From: Streptacidiphilus pinicola
Lineage (GTDB): Bacteria > Actinomycetota > Actinomycetes > Streptomycetales > Streptomycetaceae
Length of the DNA stretch: 47,594 nucleotides
NCBI RefSeq assembly: GCF_003258295.1
Contig: NZ_QKYN01000041.1
Span: forward strand, 1 to 47,594
Reading direction: 5' to 3'
Made by a program: the position numbers and the translations under genes. Shown here one piece after another: positions 1 through 8,167 of the stretch; position 1 is the first letter of the stretch, and every line of letters starts with the position of its first letter. The notes beneath the pieces were generated by a model, which ran no database searches, was not told the origin of the DNA, and worked only from the letters and a program-made list of their open reading frames with translations.

Positions 1-1059
1 GCCGCCGCGCAGGAGGCGGGCCGCGCCGCGGGTATGCCGGTCGGCCTGGTCCACGACCTCGCCGTCGGCTGCCACCCGGACGGCGCGGACGCCTGGGCGC
101 TGCAGCACTGCCTCGCCGAGGGCATCAGCGCGGGCGCGCCGCCGGACGCGTTCAACGCGCACGGCCAGGACTGGGGGCTGCCGCCCTGGCGTCCCGACGC
201 GCTGGCCGACGCCGGCTACGCGCCCTACGCGGAGCTGCTGCGTGCCAACCTGCGGCACGCGGGCGGCCTGCGGGTCGACCACGTGATGGGCCTGTTCCGG
301 CTCTGGTGGGTGCCGGAGGGCCGCCCGCCGACGGAGGGCACCTACGTCCGCTACGACCACGAGGCCATGCTGGGCGTGCTCGCGCTGGAGGCGCACCGCG
401 CGGGCGCGATCGTGATCGGCGAGGACCTCGGCACCGTCGAGCCGGGCGTGCGTGAACAGCTGTCCGCGCGCGGTGTGCTGGGCACCTCGGTGCTCTGGTT
501 CGAACGCGACTGGTCCGAGCAGGGCGGCGGCTCCCCGTTGCCGCCGGACCGCTGGCGCGCGGACTGCCTGGCCACGCTGACCACCCACGACCTGCCGCCG
601 ACCGCGTCGCGGCTCAGCGGCGACCACGTCGAGCTGCGGCACCGGCTCGGCCTGCTGTCGCGGCCGCTCGCCGAGGAGCAGGCCGAGGACGACGAGGAGC
701 GCGAGGAGTGGCTGGGCGAGCTGGCCCGCGAGGGCCTGATGACCGTGCCCCCGTACGGGGAGGGCCCGGCCGCCGACCTGCTGGAGCCCGTGGACGGCCG
801 GCACCTGCCGGAGGCCGTCGCCGCCCTGCACCGCTACCTGCTGCGCACGCCGGCCGAGCTGGTCGGGGTCTGGCTGCCGGACGTGCTGGGCGATCCCCGC
901 CCGCAGAACCTGCCGGGCACCTCCTCGGAGTACCCCAACTGGCGCCTCCCGATCGCCGATGCGAACGGCAAGCCGGCCACGCTGGAGCAGCTGGCCGCCG
1001 CCGAGCGGACCGCCGAGTTCGCGACGGTGATGCAGGAGGCGCGCCCCGAAGAGAACTGA
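1..1059 (+). CDS. malQ: 4-alpha-glucanotransferase (amylomaltase, GH77), 5' end outside the window
   Basis: The frame is open from the first base, so only the C-terminal ~352 residues are present. An internal ATG at 34 sits inside a conserved strand and is not the true start. GH77 hallmarks are visible. RVDHVMGL (about residues 89-96 of the fragment) carries the catalytic nucleophile Asp. IGEDLGTV (about 139-146) carries the acid/base Glu. TTHDLPPT (about 194-201) carries the transition-state-stabilising Asp. The family transfers alpha-1,4-glucan chains between maltodextrins in the cytoplasm during glycogen or maltose metabolism. The reading ends with TGA at 1057-1059. No partner gene of maltose metabolism follows, so the rest of any operon would lie upstream. 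Fold and active site are clear; only the missing N-terminus limits the call. Confidence 0.93.
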   Translation, partial: AAAQEAGRAAGMPVGLVHDLAVGCHPDGADAWALQHCLAEGISAGAPPDAFNAHGQDWGLPPWRPDALADAGYAPYAELLRANLRHAGGLRVDHVMGLFRLWWVPEGRPPTEGTYVRYDHEAMLGVLALEAHRAGAIVIGEDLGTVEPGVREQLSARGVLGTSVLWFERDWSEQGGGSPLPPDRWRADCLATLTTHDLPPTASRLSGDHVELRHRLGLLSRPLAEEQAEDDEEREEWLGELAREGLMTVPPYGEGPAADLLEPVDGRHLPEAVAALHRYLLRTPAELVGVWLPDVLGDPRPQNLPGTSSEYPNWRLPIADANGKPATLEQLAAAERTAEFATVMQEARPEEN

Positions 1060-1174
1060 CATGACGTCAACTCCTGGGCCGAGAGCGCGACGTCCTGCCC
1101 ATGCCGGAGCGGGGCCCGGACGGCGCGACCCTTTCCGCGACCGCGTCGCCCGCCCTCAGGCCCAGGAGTCCGCC

Positions 1175-1330
1175 ATGGCCCGCACGCCCCAACTCCGCTT
1201 CCTGCAAGGCCTCGCCGCCGACCATGCGACCGCGGAGCGCTTCGGACTCCCGCTCGACGAGTACCGGGACCTGCGCGACGCGGCGCGAGGTGTTGACCGC
1301 GATCGGGAAGTGAGGGCGTCCGGGAAGTGA
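1175..1330 (+). pseudogene. Small hypothetical ORF, probably frameshifted near its 3' end
   Basis: ATG at 1175 follows a good Shine-Dalgarno (AGGAG, 7 bases upstream). The first ~36 codons have the strong third-position G/C bias of this genome and read as a plausible helical peptide (starts MARTPQLRFLQG, then GLPLDEYRDLRD). After about 1283 the bias in this frame collapses. The next frame (CGG at 1281 to TGA at 1311) becomes fully G/C at third positions and reads RREVLTAIGK. The natural protein was probably ~46 residues, ending at 1313, and one base has been gained, either in the strain or by sequencing error. The first stop in the uncorrected frame is at 1328-1330. I recognise no family. An upstream in-frame ATG at 1061 lacks codon bias and a ribosome site. 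Confidence 0.4.
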
Positions 1331-1492
1331 GCCGTCCCGGTCCACTGTCAGCTCCTGACCCACCCCCGCAGCCCAACGGGCAGGCTGTGCCGCGGTCCTG
1401 TCAGATGCGGAGAAAACCGTGCAGGCGATCTCGGTCGGCCCGTAGTGTTCTGTCGCCGCCGGACCGGCGGCAACAGGGGGAGAGGGAGAAGC

Positions 1493-2017
1493 ATGAAGAT
1501 CAACCGCAAGGCGGGGCTCGCGCTGACGGGGTGTGCGGCCGGGCTGGCGCTGGTGGCGTCGGTTTCCGGGACGAGCGCCAGCGCCGCCCCGCTGCCGCTG
1601 GCGGCGAGCGGGACGTACTACCAGCTGACGAACAACCACAGCGGCATGTGCGCGGGCGTCTCCGGCCGGAAGACCTCCGGCGCGCCCGTCGTCATCGAGG
1701 GCTGCACCGGCAACCCGGACCGTGAGTGGCGCCGGGTGCAGTTCAACACGCACGTCGGCCAGTGGGCGAGCATCCAGAACAAGTACAGCGGCCTGTGCCT
1801 GGGCGCGCCCGGCGACTGGGCCGCGGCCCGCCTCGCCGAGTACCGCTGCACCAGCAGCCCGAACCAGCTGTGGGCTGTCGTGCCGTACTCCGGCGGCGGC
1901 ACCATGGTCAACGAGCAGAGCGGCATGTGCCTGTCGGTGGACGCCGCCAAGACCGCGCCCGCCACCCCGGTCACCGAGTTCTACTGCGGCAACTACGTGG
2001 ACCAGACCTGGCACTGA
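1493..2017 (+). CDS. Secreted ricin-type (beta-trefoil) lectin-domain protein
   Basis: 174 residues. The start at 1493 is chosen because a purine-rich ribosome site (GGGGGAGAGGGAGAAG) lies just upstream and a signal peptide begins at once: MKINRK, a hydrophobic core, then cleavage expected near SASA-AP at about residue 30. The mature ~145 residues show three repeats typical of a beta-trefoil, each with short Cys-containing loops. The QxW-like ends are REWRRV, NQLWAV and DQTWH. CAG, CLG, CLS and paired Cys residues fit the family's disulfides. Ricin-type lectins bind galactose or xylose polymers and usually accompany a catalytic domain. This one stands alone, so it may be a free carbohydrate-binding protein. 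It converges with the aminopeptidase gene across a perfect hairpin. Confidence 0.85.
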   Translation: MKINRKAGLALTGCAAGLALVASVSGTSASAAPLPLAASGTYYQLTNNHSGMCAGVSGRKTSGAPVVIEGCTGNPDREWRRVQFNTHVGQWASIQNKYSGLCLGAPGDWAAARLAEYRCTSSPNQLWAVVPYSGGGTMVNEQSGMCLSVDAAKTAPATPVTEFYCGNYVDQTWH

Positions 2018-2036
2018 TCCCGCGTCCGTGACACGA

Positions 2037-2070
2037 GGTGGCGCCGGTGCCCACGGGCACCGGCGCCACC
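2037..2070. terminator. Bidirectional hairpin terminator
   Basis: A perfect 16-bp inverted repeat (GGTGGCGCCGGTGCCC and its complement) with a 2-base gap lies between the stop of the lectin gene (plus) and the stop of the first aminopeptidase gene (minus). There is no U-tract, which is common for actinomycete terminators. Confidence 0.75.
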
Positions 2071-2078
2071 TCCGTCAC

Positions 2079-4676
2079 CTACTTCTTCGCGGCCGCCCGG
2101 TCCGCCGCCTGCGCCCTGAGCGCGCGCTCGACGCCGCTGCGGCACTCGACGACCATGCGGCGCAGCGCCGGGGCCGGCGCGTTCGCGTCGAGCCAGGCGT
2201 CCGTCGCGTCCAGGGTCTCCTGCGAGACCTGGATCGTCGGGTAGAGGCCGACGATGATCTGCTGGCCCATCTCGTGCGAGCGCTCCTCGAAGACACCCTT
2301 GATCGCGGCGAAGTACTTCGCCGTGTAGGGCGCCAGCAGGTCCGCCTGCTCGGTCTGGACGAAGCCGCCGATCACGGCCTCCTGCACGGTGTTGGTGAGC
2401 GTCTCCGCCTCCACCACCGAGGCCCACGCCGCGGCCTTGGCCGCCTCCGTCGGGCGCGCCGCCCGGCAGGTGGCCGCATGCGCCTCGCCCGCGGCGGTGG
2501 GGTCGCGCTCGAGCTCCTCCATCACCGAGGCCTCGTCGGCGACGCCGGTCGCGGACAGGCGCTCCAGCAGCGCCCAGCGCAGCTCCGTGTCGACGGCCAG
2601 GCCGTCGATCTCGACCGAGCCGTCCAGCAGGCCGGTCAGCAGCGCGAGGTGCTCCTCCGTGGACGCCGACGCGGCGAACGCGCGGGCCCAGGCGAGCTGG
2701 TGGTCGCTGCTCGGATCGGACGCGCGCAGCAGCTGCTCGGCCGCGTCGGCCCACTGGGCCCGGCCGGTGGGGCGCCACTCCGGCGCGGCGTAGAGCTCGA
2801 TCGCCAGCTTGGCCTGACGCTGCAGCGACTGCACCACGCCGATGTCCGACTCCCGGCCCACGCCGTGCAGCACCAGCTCCAGGTAGTCGCGGGTGGCCAT
2901 CTCGCCGTCGCGGGTCATGTCCCAGGCCGCGGCCCAGCAGAGCGCACGCGGCAGCGACTCGGCGAAGTCGGCGATGTGGGAGGTGACGTTGGCCAGCGAG
3001 AACGGGTCCAGACGGATCTTCGCGTAGGACAGGTCGTCGTCGTTGAGCAGCACCACGGCCGGACGGTCGCGGCCGACCAGCTGCGGAACCTCCGTCAGCT
3101 CGGCGGCCTCGATGTCGAGTTCGATCCGCTCCACGCGCTTGAGGGCATCGCCCTCCAGCTCGTACAGGCCGATGGCGATGCGGTGCGGCCGCAGCACGGC
3201 CTCGCCGCGCGCGCCGGCGGGCAGCGCCGGGGCCTCCTGGCGGACGGCGAAGGAGGTGATCACGCCGTCGGCGCCGACCTCCAGCTCCGGGCGCAGGATG
3301 TTGATGCCGGCCGTCTCCAGCCACGCCTTGGACCACGCCTTCAGGTCGCGGCCGGAGGTCAGCTCCAGCGCGGTCAGCAGGTCGGAGAGGCGGGTGTTGC
3401 CCCAGGCGTGCCGCTTGAAGTACGCCTGCACGCCCGCGAAGAAGGCGTCCTGGCCGACGTAGGCGACCAGCTGCTTGAGCACCGAGGCGCCCTTGGCGTA
3501 GGTGATGCCGTCGAAGTTGACCTGGACGTCCTCCAGGTCGTTGATCTCCGCCATGATCGGGTGGGTGGACGGCAGCTGGTCCTGGCGGTAGGCCCAGGTC
3601 TTCATCTGGTTGGCGAAGGTGGTCCAGATGTTCGGCCAGCGGGTGCCCTCGGCCTCGGCCTGGCAGACGGTCTCCGCGAAGGTCGCGAACGACTCGTTCA
3701 GCCAGAGGTCGTTCCACCACTCCATGGTGACCAGGTCGCCGAACCACATGTGGGCGAGCTCGTGCAGGATGGTCGTGGCGCGGCCCTCGTAGGCGGCGTC
3801 CGTCACCTTGGAGCGGAAGACGTACTGGTCGCGGATGGTCACCGCGCCCGCGTTCTCCATCGCGCCCGCGTTGAACTCCGGCACGAACAGCTGGTCGTAC
3901 TTGGAGAACGGGTAGGCGAAGTCGAACTTGTCCTGGAAGTAGTCGAAGCCCTGCCGCGTCACGTCGAAGATGTGGTCCGCGTCCAGGTACTGGGCGAGCG
4001 ACGGGCGGCAGTAGACGCCGAGCGGCACACGCTGCTCGCCGTCCGGGCTCACGTACTCGCTGAAGACGCCGTGGTACGGGCCGGCGATCAGCGCGGTGAT
4101 GTAGGTGGAGATGCGCGGGGTGGCCGGGAAGCGGTGCACCTCGGTGCCCTCGGCGGCGCCCTTCTCCGGCTCCGGGGAGACCTCGTTGCTGATGACCTTC
4201 CAGCCCGTCGGCGCCGCCACCGTGAACTGGAACGTGGCCTTGAGGTCCGGCTGCTCGAACGAGGCGAAGACGCGACGCGCGTCCGGCACCTCGAACTGCG
4301 TGTAGAGGTAGGTCTGCTGGTCGACCGGGTCGACGAAGCGGTGCAGGCCCTCACCGGAGCTGCTGTACGCGCAGTCCGCGACGACCCGCAGCTCGTTCTC
4401 GGCGGCGAGGTCCGGCAGCGCGATCCGGCTGTCCGCGAACACCTCGGCCGGGTCGAGCGCGACGCCGTTCAGCGTCACCTCCCGCACCGCGGGAGCGACC
4501 AGGTCGATGAAGCTGGAGGCGCCCGACGTGCCGGCGGTGAACCGCACCACGGTGGTGGAGCGGAACGTGCCGCCTTCCGCGGCCGTGCTCAGGTCGAGCT
4601 CGATCTCGTAGGCGTCCACGTGGAGGAGCGCTGCCCTGGTGCGGGCCTCCTCACGGGTCAGGTTGGTGCCAGGCAC
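2079..4676 (-). CDS. pepN: Aminopeptidase N, M1 family zinc metallopeptidase (paralogue 1)
   Basis: 865 residues, starting at GTG 4676 (VPGTNLTREEA) with AGGAG nine bases upstream. An in-frame ATG further out at 4895 would add an extension unlike the family. The M1 exopeptidase motif GAMEN is at about 271-275. The zinc site HELAH is at 305-309, with the third ligand Glu328 in NESF. The C-terminal ~350 residues form the helical ERAP1-like domain. The enzyme removes N-terminal residues from peptides in the cytoplasm. A second complete pepN (13228-15816) with the same start motif and identical active-site spacing lies 8.5 kb away on the same strand, with an accessory block between. Both keep all catalytic residues, so neither is a pseudogene. 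Confidence 0.95.
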   Translation of the reverse strand: MPGTNLTREEARTRAALLHVDAYEIELDLSTAAEGGTFRSTTVVRFTAGTSGASSFIDLVAPAVREVTLNGVALDPAEVFADSRIALPDLAAENELRVVADCAYSSSGEGLHRFVDPVDQQTYLYTQFEVPDARRVFASFEQPDLKATFQFTVAAPTGWKVISNEVSPEPEKGAAEGTEVHRFPATPRISTYITALIAGPYHGVFSEYVSPDGEQRVPLGVYCRPSLAQYLDADHIFDVTRQGFDYFQDKFDFAYPFSKYDQLFVPEFNAGAMENAGAVTIRDQYVFRSKVTDAAYEGRATTILHELAHMWFGDLVTMEWWNDLWLNESFATFAETVCQAEAEGTRWPNIWTTFANQMKTWAYRQDQLPSTHPIMAEINDLEDVQVNFDGITYAKGASVLKQLVAYVGQDAFFAGVQAYFKRHAWGNTRLSDLLTALELTSGRDLKAWSKAWLETAGINILRPELEVGADGVITSFAVRQEAPALPAGARGEAVLRPHRIAIGLYELEGDALKRVERIELDIEAAELTEVPQLVGRDRPAVVLLNDDDLSYAKIRLDPFSLANVTSHIADFAESLPRALCWAAAWDMTRDGEMATRDYLELVLHGVGRESDIGVVQSLQRQAKLAIELYAAPEWRPTGRAQWADAAEQLLRASDPSSDHQLAWARAFAASASTEEHLALLTGLLDGSVEIDGLAVDTELRWALLERLSATGVADEASVMEELERDPTAAGEAHAATCRAARPTEAAKAAAWASVVEAETLTNTVQEAVIGGFVQTEQADLLAPYTAKYFAAIKGVFEERSHEMGQQIIVGLYPTIQVSQETLDATDAWLDANAPAPALRRMVVECRSGVERALRAQAADRAAAKK

Positions 4677-4812
4677 GCTGGGTGACTCCTTCGTCGACTG
4701 TCTATTCGCTGGCATCTTTGCACGTCCGGTGGCGTTGTCTGAGTGCATTACGCGCAGTGCGCACCGGGCGTCGGTCGGTTCGCCTTCCACGCTTCCTGCA
4801 CATCGGGCCGAT

Positions 4813-4841
4813 GGTGACGGAGGATGCGCCCTCGGTAGGGT
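4813..4841 (+). promoter_or_regulatory. Candidate promoter for the WxG-type gene at 4877
   Basis: GGTGAC (4813-4818), a 17-base spacer and TAGGGT (4836-4841) resemble a housekeeping actinomycete promoter. It faces the 4877 gene and lies in the divergent region opposite pepN. Confidence 0.4.
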
Positions 4842-4876
4842 GTTTGGCCGTACGTGCGTATGAATGGGGGAAGTAC

Positions 4877-6106
4877 ATGGACGGGTTCCGCGCACCTTCG
4901 GCGGGCGATTTCAGCTCCTACGAGGGCCTCGTGGGTCACCAGGGCGACCATCTGAGCAGCTGCGGGCAGTGGGGTGCCGGACAGTGCAGCAACACGCAGG
5001 GGTTCGACGAGGGCCTGCTACTCCTGCCGATGCTCGAGGTCGTGCCGCAGCTCGCGCAGTTCTTCGACGGCAAGATGGCCCAGGCGCAGCGCGGCATGCA
5101 GCTGATATCCGGAAAGATCCACGAGACCAGCGCCGAGTACACCCGCACCGACGAGTCGAACGCGGCGGACCTGCGCAAGCTCTACCCCGTCGCCTTCGGC
5201 GGCGGCGCGCTCGGCGGCCTGGGCATCGGCGACCTGCCGGGCGCGGGCCTGGTCGGCAACTTCACGGACGAAGCCGTCCAGTTCAAGGAGCCCCCCAGCG
5301 CGGAGGAGGACCAGGCGCACGCGCTGACCCTCGCGATGCTGACGGTCAAGAAGTCGCCGGACGTCAAGATGGCGAACCACCTGTTCCAGTGGTGCACGGG
5401 CGAGAGCCTCTACGACCTCATCGTCACCCCGATCCTGGGCGAGTTCGGCCGGCTGCGCTACCTCGCCGACGCCTACGACGAGCTCGGTGACGGCCTCTAC
5501 ACCGTGGCCGGCACGCTGCGGAAGGCCTCGTGGAAGCTCGGCAGCGAGTGGAAGGGCGACACCGCCAGCGCGTTCGACCAGTATCTGTTCATGTGGACCA
5601 TGGGCATCGGCGGCATCGGCGATGCCGCCAAGGACGTCTCCAAGGCGTTCAAGATCGGCTACGACACGATGATCCCCCTGGCCCGCGCGGCGGTGAAGGC
5701 GATCATCGACCTGGTGGAGAAGGAGATCAAGGACCTCGCCGAGCAGGCCGGCGAGATGCTGGCCGGTGACGCGGCGGTCGAGGCCGTCGGCGGCGGCCCG
5801 GAGGACCCGGTGGCCGATGTCGTCGCCGTGGGCTTCTCCATCTACAAGCTGTACAAGATCTACAAGATCGTCCGCGCGATCATCAACTCGATCGGGATCA
5901 TCATCACGACCTTCCATGCCATCGAGGCGGCCGTGAAGGACATCGAGAAGGCCGTGCAGTCGATCTGGTCCGCCATCACCGCGCCGATGCCGTCGATCGG
6001 CAGCCTCATCGACCAGGTCGAGCAGCGGGGCTTCGACTTCGAGAAGAACGGCGGCTGGTCCCCGGTGCTCGGCGCCGGACGCATCGCCATGCTTCCGTCC
6101 GCGTAG
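4877..6106 (+). CDS. Large WxG-motif protein, putative type VII secretion substrate
   Basis: 409 residues from ATG 4877, with a modest ribosome site (GGGGGAAG). There is no signal peptide. The N-terminal ~200 residues match nothing I recognise. About residues 200-245 resemble a WXG100 helical hairpin turn: W225-K-G227 followed by DTASAFDQY, the usual WxG then A..F pattern. The rest is helical and increasingly hydrophobic. A YKLYKIYKIV stretch followed by INSIGIIITTFHAIEAAV (about 320-350) could be membrane-active. No known toxin catalytic motif is seen. Two small orphan genes follow closely (33 and 2 bases apart), suggesting one operon. A second WXG100 locus with a mycosin begins 1.7 kb downstream. 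Secretion through a type VII system is an inference from the fold and the neighbourhood. Confidence 0.6.
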   Translation: MDGFRAPSAGDFSSYEGLVGHQGDHLSSCGQWGAGQCSNTQGFDEGLLLLPMLEVVPQLAQFFDGKMAQAQRGMQLISGKIHETSAEYTRTDESNAADLRKLYPVAFGGGALGGLGIGDLPGAGLVGNFTDEAVQFKEPPSAEEDQAHALTLAMLTVKKSPDVKMANHLFQWCTGESLYDLIVTPILGEFGRLRYLADAYDELGDGLYTVAGTLRKASWKLGSEWKGDTASAFDQYLFMWTMGIGGIGDAAKDVSKAFKIGYDTMIPLARAAVKAIIDLVEKEIKDLAEQAGEMLAGDAAVEAVGGGPEDPVADVVAVGFSIYKLYKIYKIVRAIINSIGIIITTFHAIEAAVKDIEKAVQSIWSAITAPMPSIGSLIDQVEQRGFDFEKNGGWSPVLGAGRIAMLPSA

Positions 6107-6139
6107 TCGGCCGATACCCTCTCCCTGAAAGGAGCCGTC

Positions 6140-6421
6140 ATGTTCTCCTACGGCAACAACGCCCCCGAGCCGCGCCGCATGAACACGCCGCCGCTGCAGC
6201 CGCCGGCGCAGGGCATCTCGGACGAGCGCCGCGAGGCCGTCGCCGAGCGCATGTCCCGCGAGCTGCTCGAGGGCCGCAGTCCGCAGCAGCGCCAGCTCGC
6301 CGGCTCGATCTTCCAGCGCCTGCGCGAGGGCGCGGAGGTCGAGGACATCGATCACCTGATCAAGGACATCCACAAGACCGGCGTCGACGACTTCCGCCGC
6401 CGGTCGAGGGCGGGCTACTGA
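6140..6421 (+). CDS. Small hypothetical protein in the WxG operon
   Basis: 93 residues from ATG 6140, preceded by AAAGGAG at the right distance. A Pro-rich N-terminus (MFSYGNNAPEPRR) is followed by a charged helical region (about 25-93) with no membrane segment and no Cys. No family is recognised. It sits 33 bases after the WxG-type gene, and its stop is two bases before the next start, so translational coupling is likely. The size, the charge and the position between a putative secreted protein and another orphan would suit a chaperone-like or accessory partner, but that is only a guess from context. Confidence 0.6.
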   Translation: MFSYGNNAPEPRRMNTPPLQPPAQGISDERREAVAERMSRELLEGRSPQQRQLAGSIFQRLREGAEVEDIDHLIKDIHKTGVDDFRRRSRAGY

Positions 6422-6423
6422 CC

Positions 6424-7122
6424 ATGACGTTCGACCTGCAGTCGCTCACCGCCTTCTCCGTCCGCGCCGACTACGGCCGGGACCACACCACCTTCCTGGT
6501 GACCCCGGCCGGCTCCGCCGAGCCGATCGTGCGGATGCACAAGGACTATCCGCACGACGTGTTCGTCCGGCCGTTCTACGTCCACCCGGTGGCCGAACCG
6601 CAACTGCTGCTCGGCTACGTCAAGATGGGCAAGGCCTGGGACGCGCAGCAGGTCGAGATCGGCACCGTCGGCAAGATGGCGCCGGAGCGGGGCATGCAGC
6701 AGGGCCCGATCGTCCAGCACGGCCTCGGCACGCTCCAGCCCGAGCGGCAGGCCCTCACGGGCAAGCAGCGCGTGGTGCGCGGTGCGCTCGGGTTGATCGA
6801 CGACCTCGTCTGGTCCAGCTTCCGAGGAGACCAGAGCCAGGACGACCAGATGTTCTCGGCCCACATCCGCTGCGCGGGGCCGACATCGGCGGGCTTCGAG
6901 CTGGTCCGCCGGGCGGGCGTCACGGCGACGTACGACGTCGCCGTGCACGACCCCAACGTCTCGCGGCTGCTGGTCCTCGCCTTCGTCGAGCGCTTCAACG
7001 ACACCTCGGACGGGGACCCGCGCCAGAGCCTGATCACCCTGGCGACCAACCCCTTCCGCAACAGGAACAAAGCGGAGAACCGCCGGATGCAGGAGGAGAA
7101 GCGGCGGCGCGAGGGGCTCTAA
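6424..7122 (+). CDS. Conserved hypothetical beta-rich protein, third gene of the WxG operon
   Basis: 232 residues from ATG 6424, two bases after the preceding stop. The sequence alternates hydrophobic strands and turns: TAFSVRADYG, HTTFLVTPAG, VEIGTVGKMAP and YDVAVHDPNVSRLLVLAFVE. It ends with a basic tail (NRRMQEEKRRREGL). There is no signal peptide or membrane span. The run IGTV followed later by TYDVAVHDPNVSRLLVLAFVERF faintly recalls tubby/LURP-one-like beta-barrels, but I cannot confirm this. The function is unknown. Co-transcription with the WxG-type protein suggests a role with that substrate, such as partner, immunity or targeting. The TAA stop overlaps a TAAGCT box just before the next gene. 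Confidence 0.6.
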   Translation: MTFDLQSLTAFSVRADYGRDHTTFLVTPAGSAEPIVRMHKDYPHDVFVRPFYVHPVAEPQLLLGYVKMGKAWDAQQVEIGTVGKMAPERGMQQGPIVQHGLGTLQPERQALTGKQRVVRGALGLIDDLVWSSFRGDQSQDDQMFSAHIRCAGPTSAGFELVRRAGVTATYDVAVHDPNVSRLLVLAFVERFNDTSDGDPRQSLITLATNPFRNRNKAENRRMQEEKRRREGL

Positions 7123-7125
7123 GCT
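7120..7125 (+). promoter_or_regulatory. Possible -10 box of a leaderless mRNA
   Basis: TAAGCT lies exactly six bases before ATG 7132, and there is no Shine-Dalgarno. The TAA is also the stop codon of the preceding gene, so this instance could be chance. Confidence 0.3.
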
Positions 7126-7131
7126 GGGCTT

Positions 7132-7779
7132 ATGCCCTCCGCTCCGCACGTTGATCTCGTTCCCACGGAAGCGGGCGACGCCCGCGTCACCTGGCACCGT
7201 CGCGACCGCGCGCAGCACGGTGTGCTGCTGCTCGGCCACGGCGCGGGCGGCGGCATCGAGGCTCCCGACCTCCAGGCCATCGCGGCCGGGGTCGACGCGG
7301 TGGCGGTCGCGCTGGTCGAACAGCCCTGGCGGGTGGCCGGCAAGCGGCTCGCGCCCGCGCCGAAGACGCTGGACGTCGGCTGGCTCCCCGTCGTGGCCCA
7401 TGTGCGGGCCGCGGTAGGGGAGTCGACGCCGCTCTTCGTCGGCGGCCGCAGCGCGGGGGCACGCGTGGCGTGCCGGACGGGGAGTCAGTCGGGGGCGGCG
7501 GGCGTCGTCGCACTGGCGTTCCCGCTCCACCCGCCGGGCAAGCCCGAGCGTTCGCGAGTCGATGAGCTGCTCGAATCCGGCCTCCCGACGCTGGTCGTGC
7601 AGGGCGCCCGCGACCCCTTCGGGGCCCCGTCGGAGTTCCCTGCGCTGCCGCGTCGGACGCACCGTCTTGTGGGGCTCGAAGCGGGCAACCATGCTTTTGC
7701 GGTAAGGAAGTTGGAACCTGACGTGTTGCCAGAAGTCGTCCGTGCTGTCTCGGATTGGCTGCAAGGGCAGATCCGGTAG
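7132..7779 (+). CDS. Alpha/beta-hydrolase of the dienelactone-hydrolase-like/KANL3-type family
   Basis: 215 residues from ATG 7132. After a first strand and the GHGAGGG oxyanion-type turn (about 35-41), the nucleophile elbow GGRSAGA (about 103-109) places Ser in a GxSxG motif. The acid is probably the Asp in QGARDPFG (about 160-167) and the base the His in AGNHAFAV (about 184-191). The protein is short, without a lid domain, and cytoplasmic, since no signal peptide is seen. The family contains hydrolases of small esters and many members of unknown substrate. It is nine bases downstream of the WxG operon but may have its own leaderless promoter, so a link to that operon is uncertain. Confidence 0.8.
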   Translation: MPSAPHVDLVPTEAGDARVTWHRRDRAQHGVLLLGHGAGGGIEAPDLQAIAAGVDAVAVALVEQPWRVAGKRLAPAPKTLDVGWLPVVAHVRAAVGESTPLFVGGRSAGARVACRTGSQSGAAGVVALAFPLHPPGKPERSRVDELLESGLPTLVVQGARDPFGAPSEFPALPRRTHRLVGLEAGNHAFAVRKLEPDVLPEVVRAVSDWLQGQIR

Positions 7780-7801
7780 GGACCTTGTCCGTGGTCATCC
7801 C

Positions 7802-7807
7802 TATGAT
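7802..7807 (+). promoter_or_regulatory. Candidate -10 element for the WXG100 operon
   Basis: TATGAT, close to consensus, lies 37 bases before the ATG at 7844. No convincing -35 lies 16-18 bases upstream (GGGACC at best), so an activator may be needed. Confidence 0.35.
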
Positions 7808-7843
7808 GTGTACGGGCTGTCAGCCATAACGGGGAGGCACTCG

Positions 7844-8167
7844 ATGAGTGGATACGATGTAGATCTGGACTACCTGCGGGACACCGTCAAGAAACTGCAG
7901 GGTGTCGCGGACGGCATGGACGACACGAACGCGAAGGCGCAGTACCAGACGAACCTGTCGCGTACGCAGCTCGGTGGCGATCAGTTCATCGAGTCCGGAA
8001 ACCTGCACACCGCCCACGACAACATGAAGACGCAGCTCGCACACATGATCAAGACGCTGCAGACGATGATCCAGGAGTTCACCGACAAGACCGGTGCGGC
8101 TCACGACTCGTACTCGGCGCAGGACACCCAGACGAGCCAGGACTTCTCGAGGGGAGCGGCTTCCTGA
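7844..8167 (+). CDS. WXG100-like (ESAT-6-type) small helical protein lacking Trp
   Basis: 107 residues from ATG 7844, with GGGGAGG as ribosome site. Size, high helix content, lack of signal peptide and heptad hydrophobic spacing fit an ESAT-6-like subunit: helix 1 around LDYLRDTVKKLQGVADGM, helix 2 around HDNMKTQLAHMIKTLQTMI. Where WxG would be expected there is LGG followed by DQF, and the protein has no Trp at all. Such proteins dimerise and are exported by type VII systems. The stop overlaps the start of the next gene (ATGA), so it is co-translated with the long WXG100 protein, its probable heterodimer partner. The family call rests on size, fold and context. Confidence 0.7.
   Translation: MSGYDVDLDYLRDTVKKLQGVADGMDDTNAKAQYQTNLSRTQLGGDQFIESGNLHTAHDNMKTQLAHMIKTLQTMIQEFTDKTGAAHDSYSAQDTQTSQDFSRGAAS

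Noticed and set aside
1722-4685. Very long open frame (about 987 codons) on the plus strand over pepN
   Set aside because: It is the antisense shadow of pepN: the translation is rich in Arg, Gly, Leu and Val, has no motif, and the opposite strand has perfect M1 peptidase motifs.
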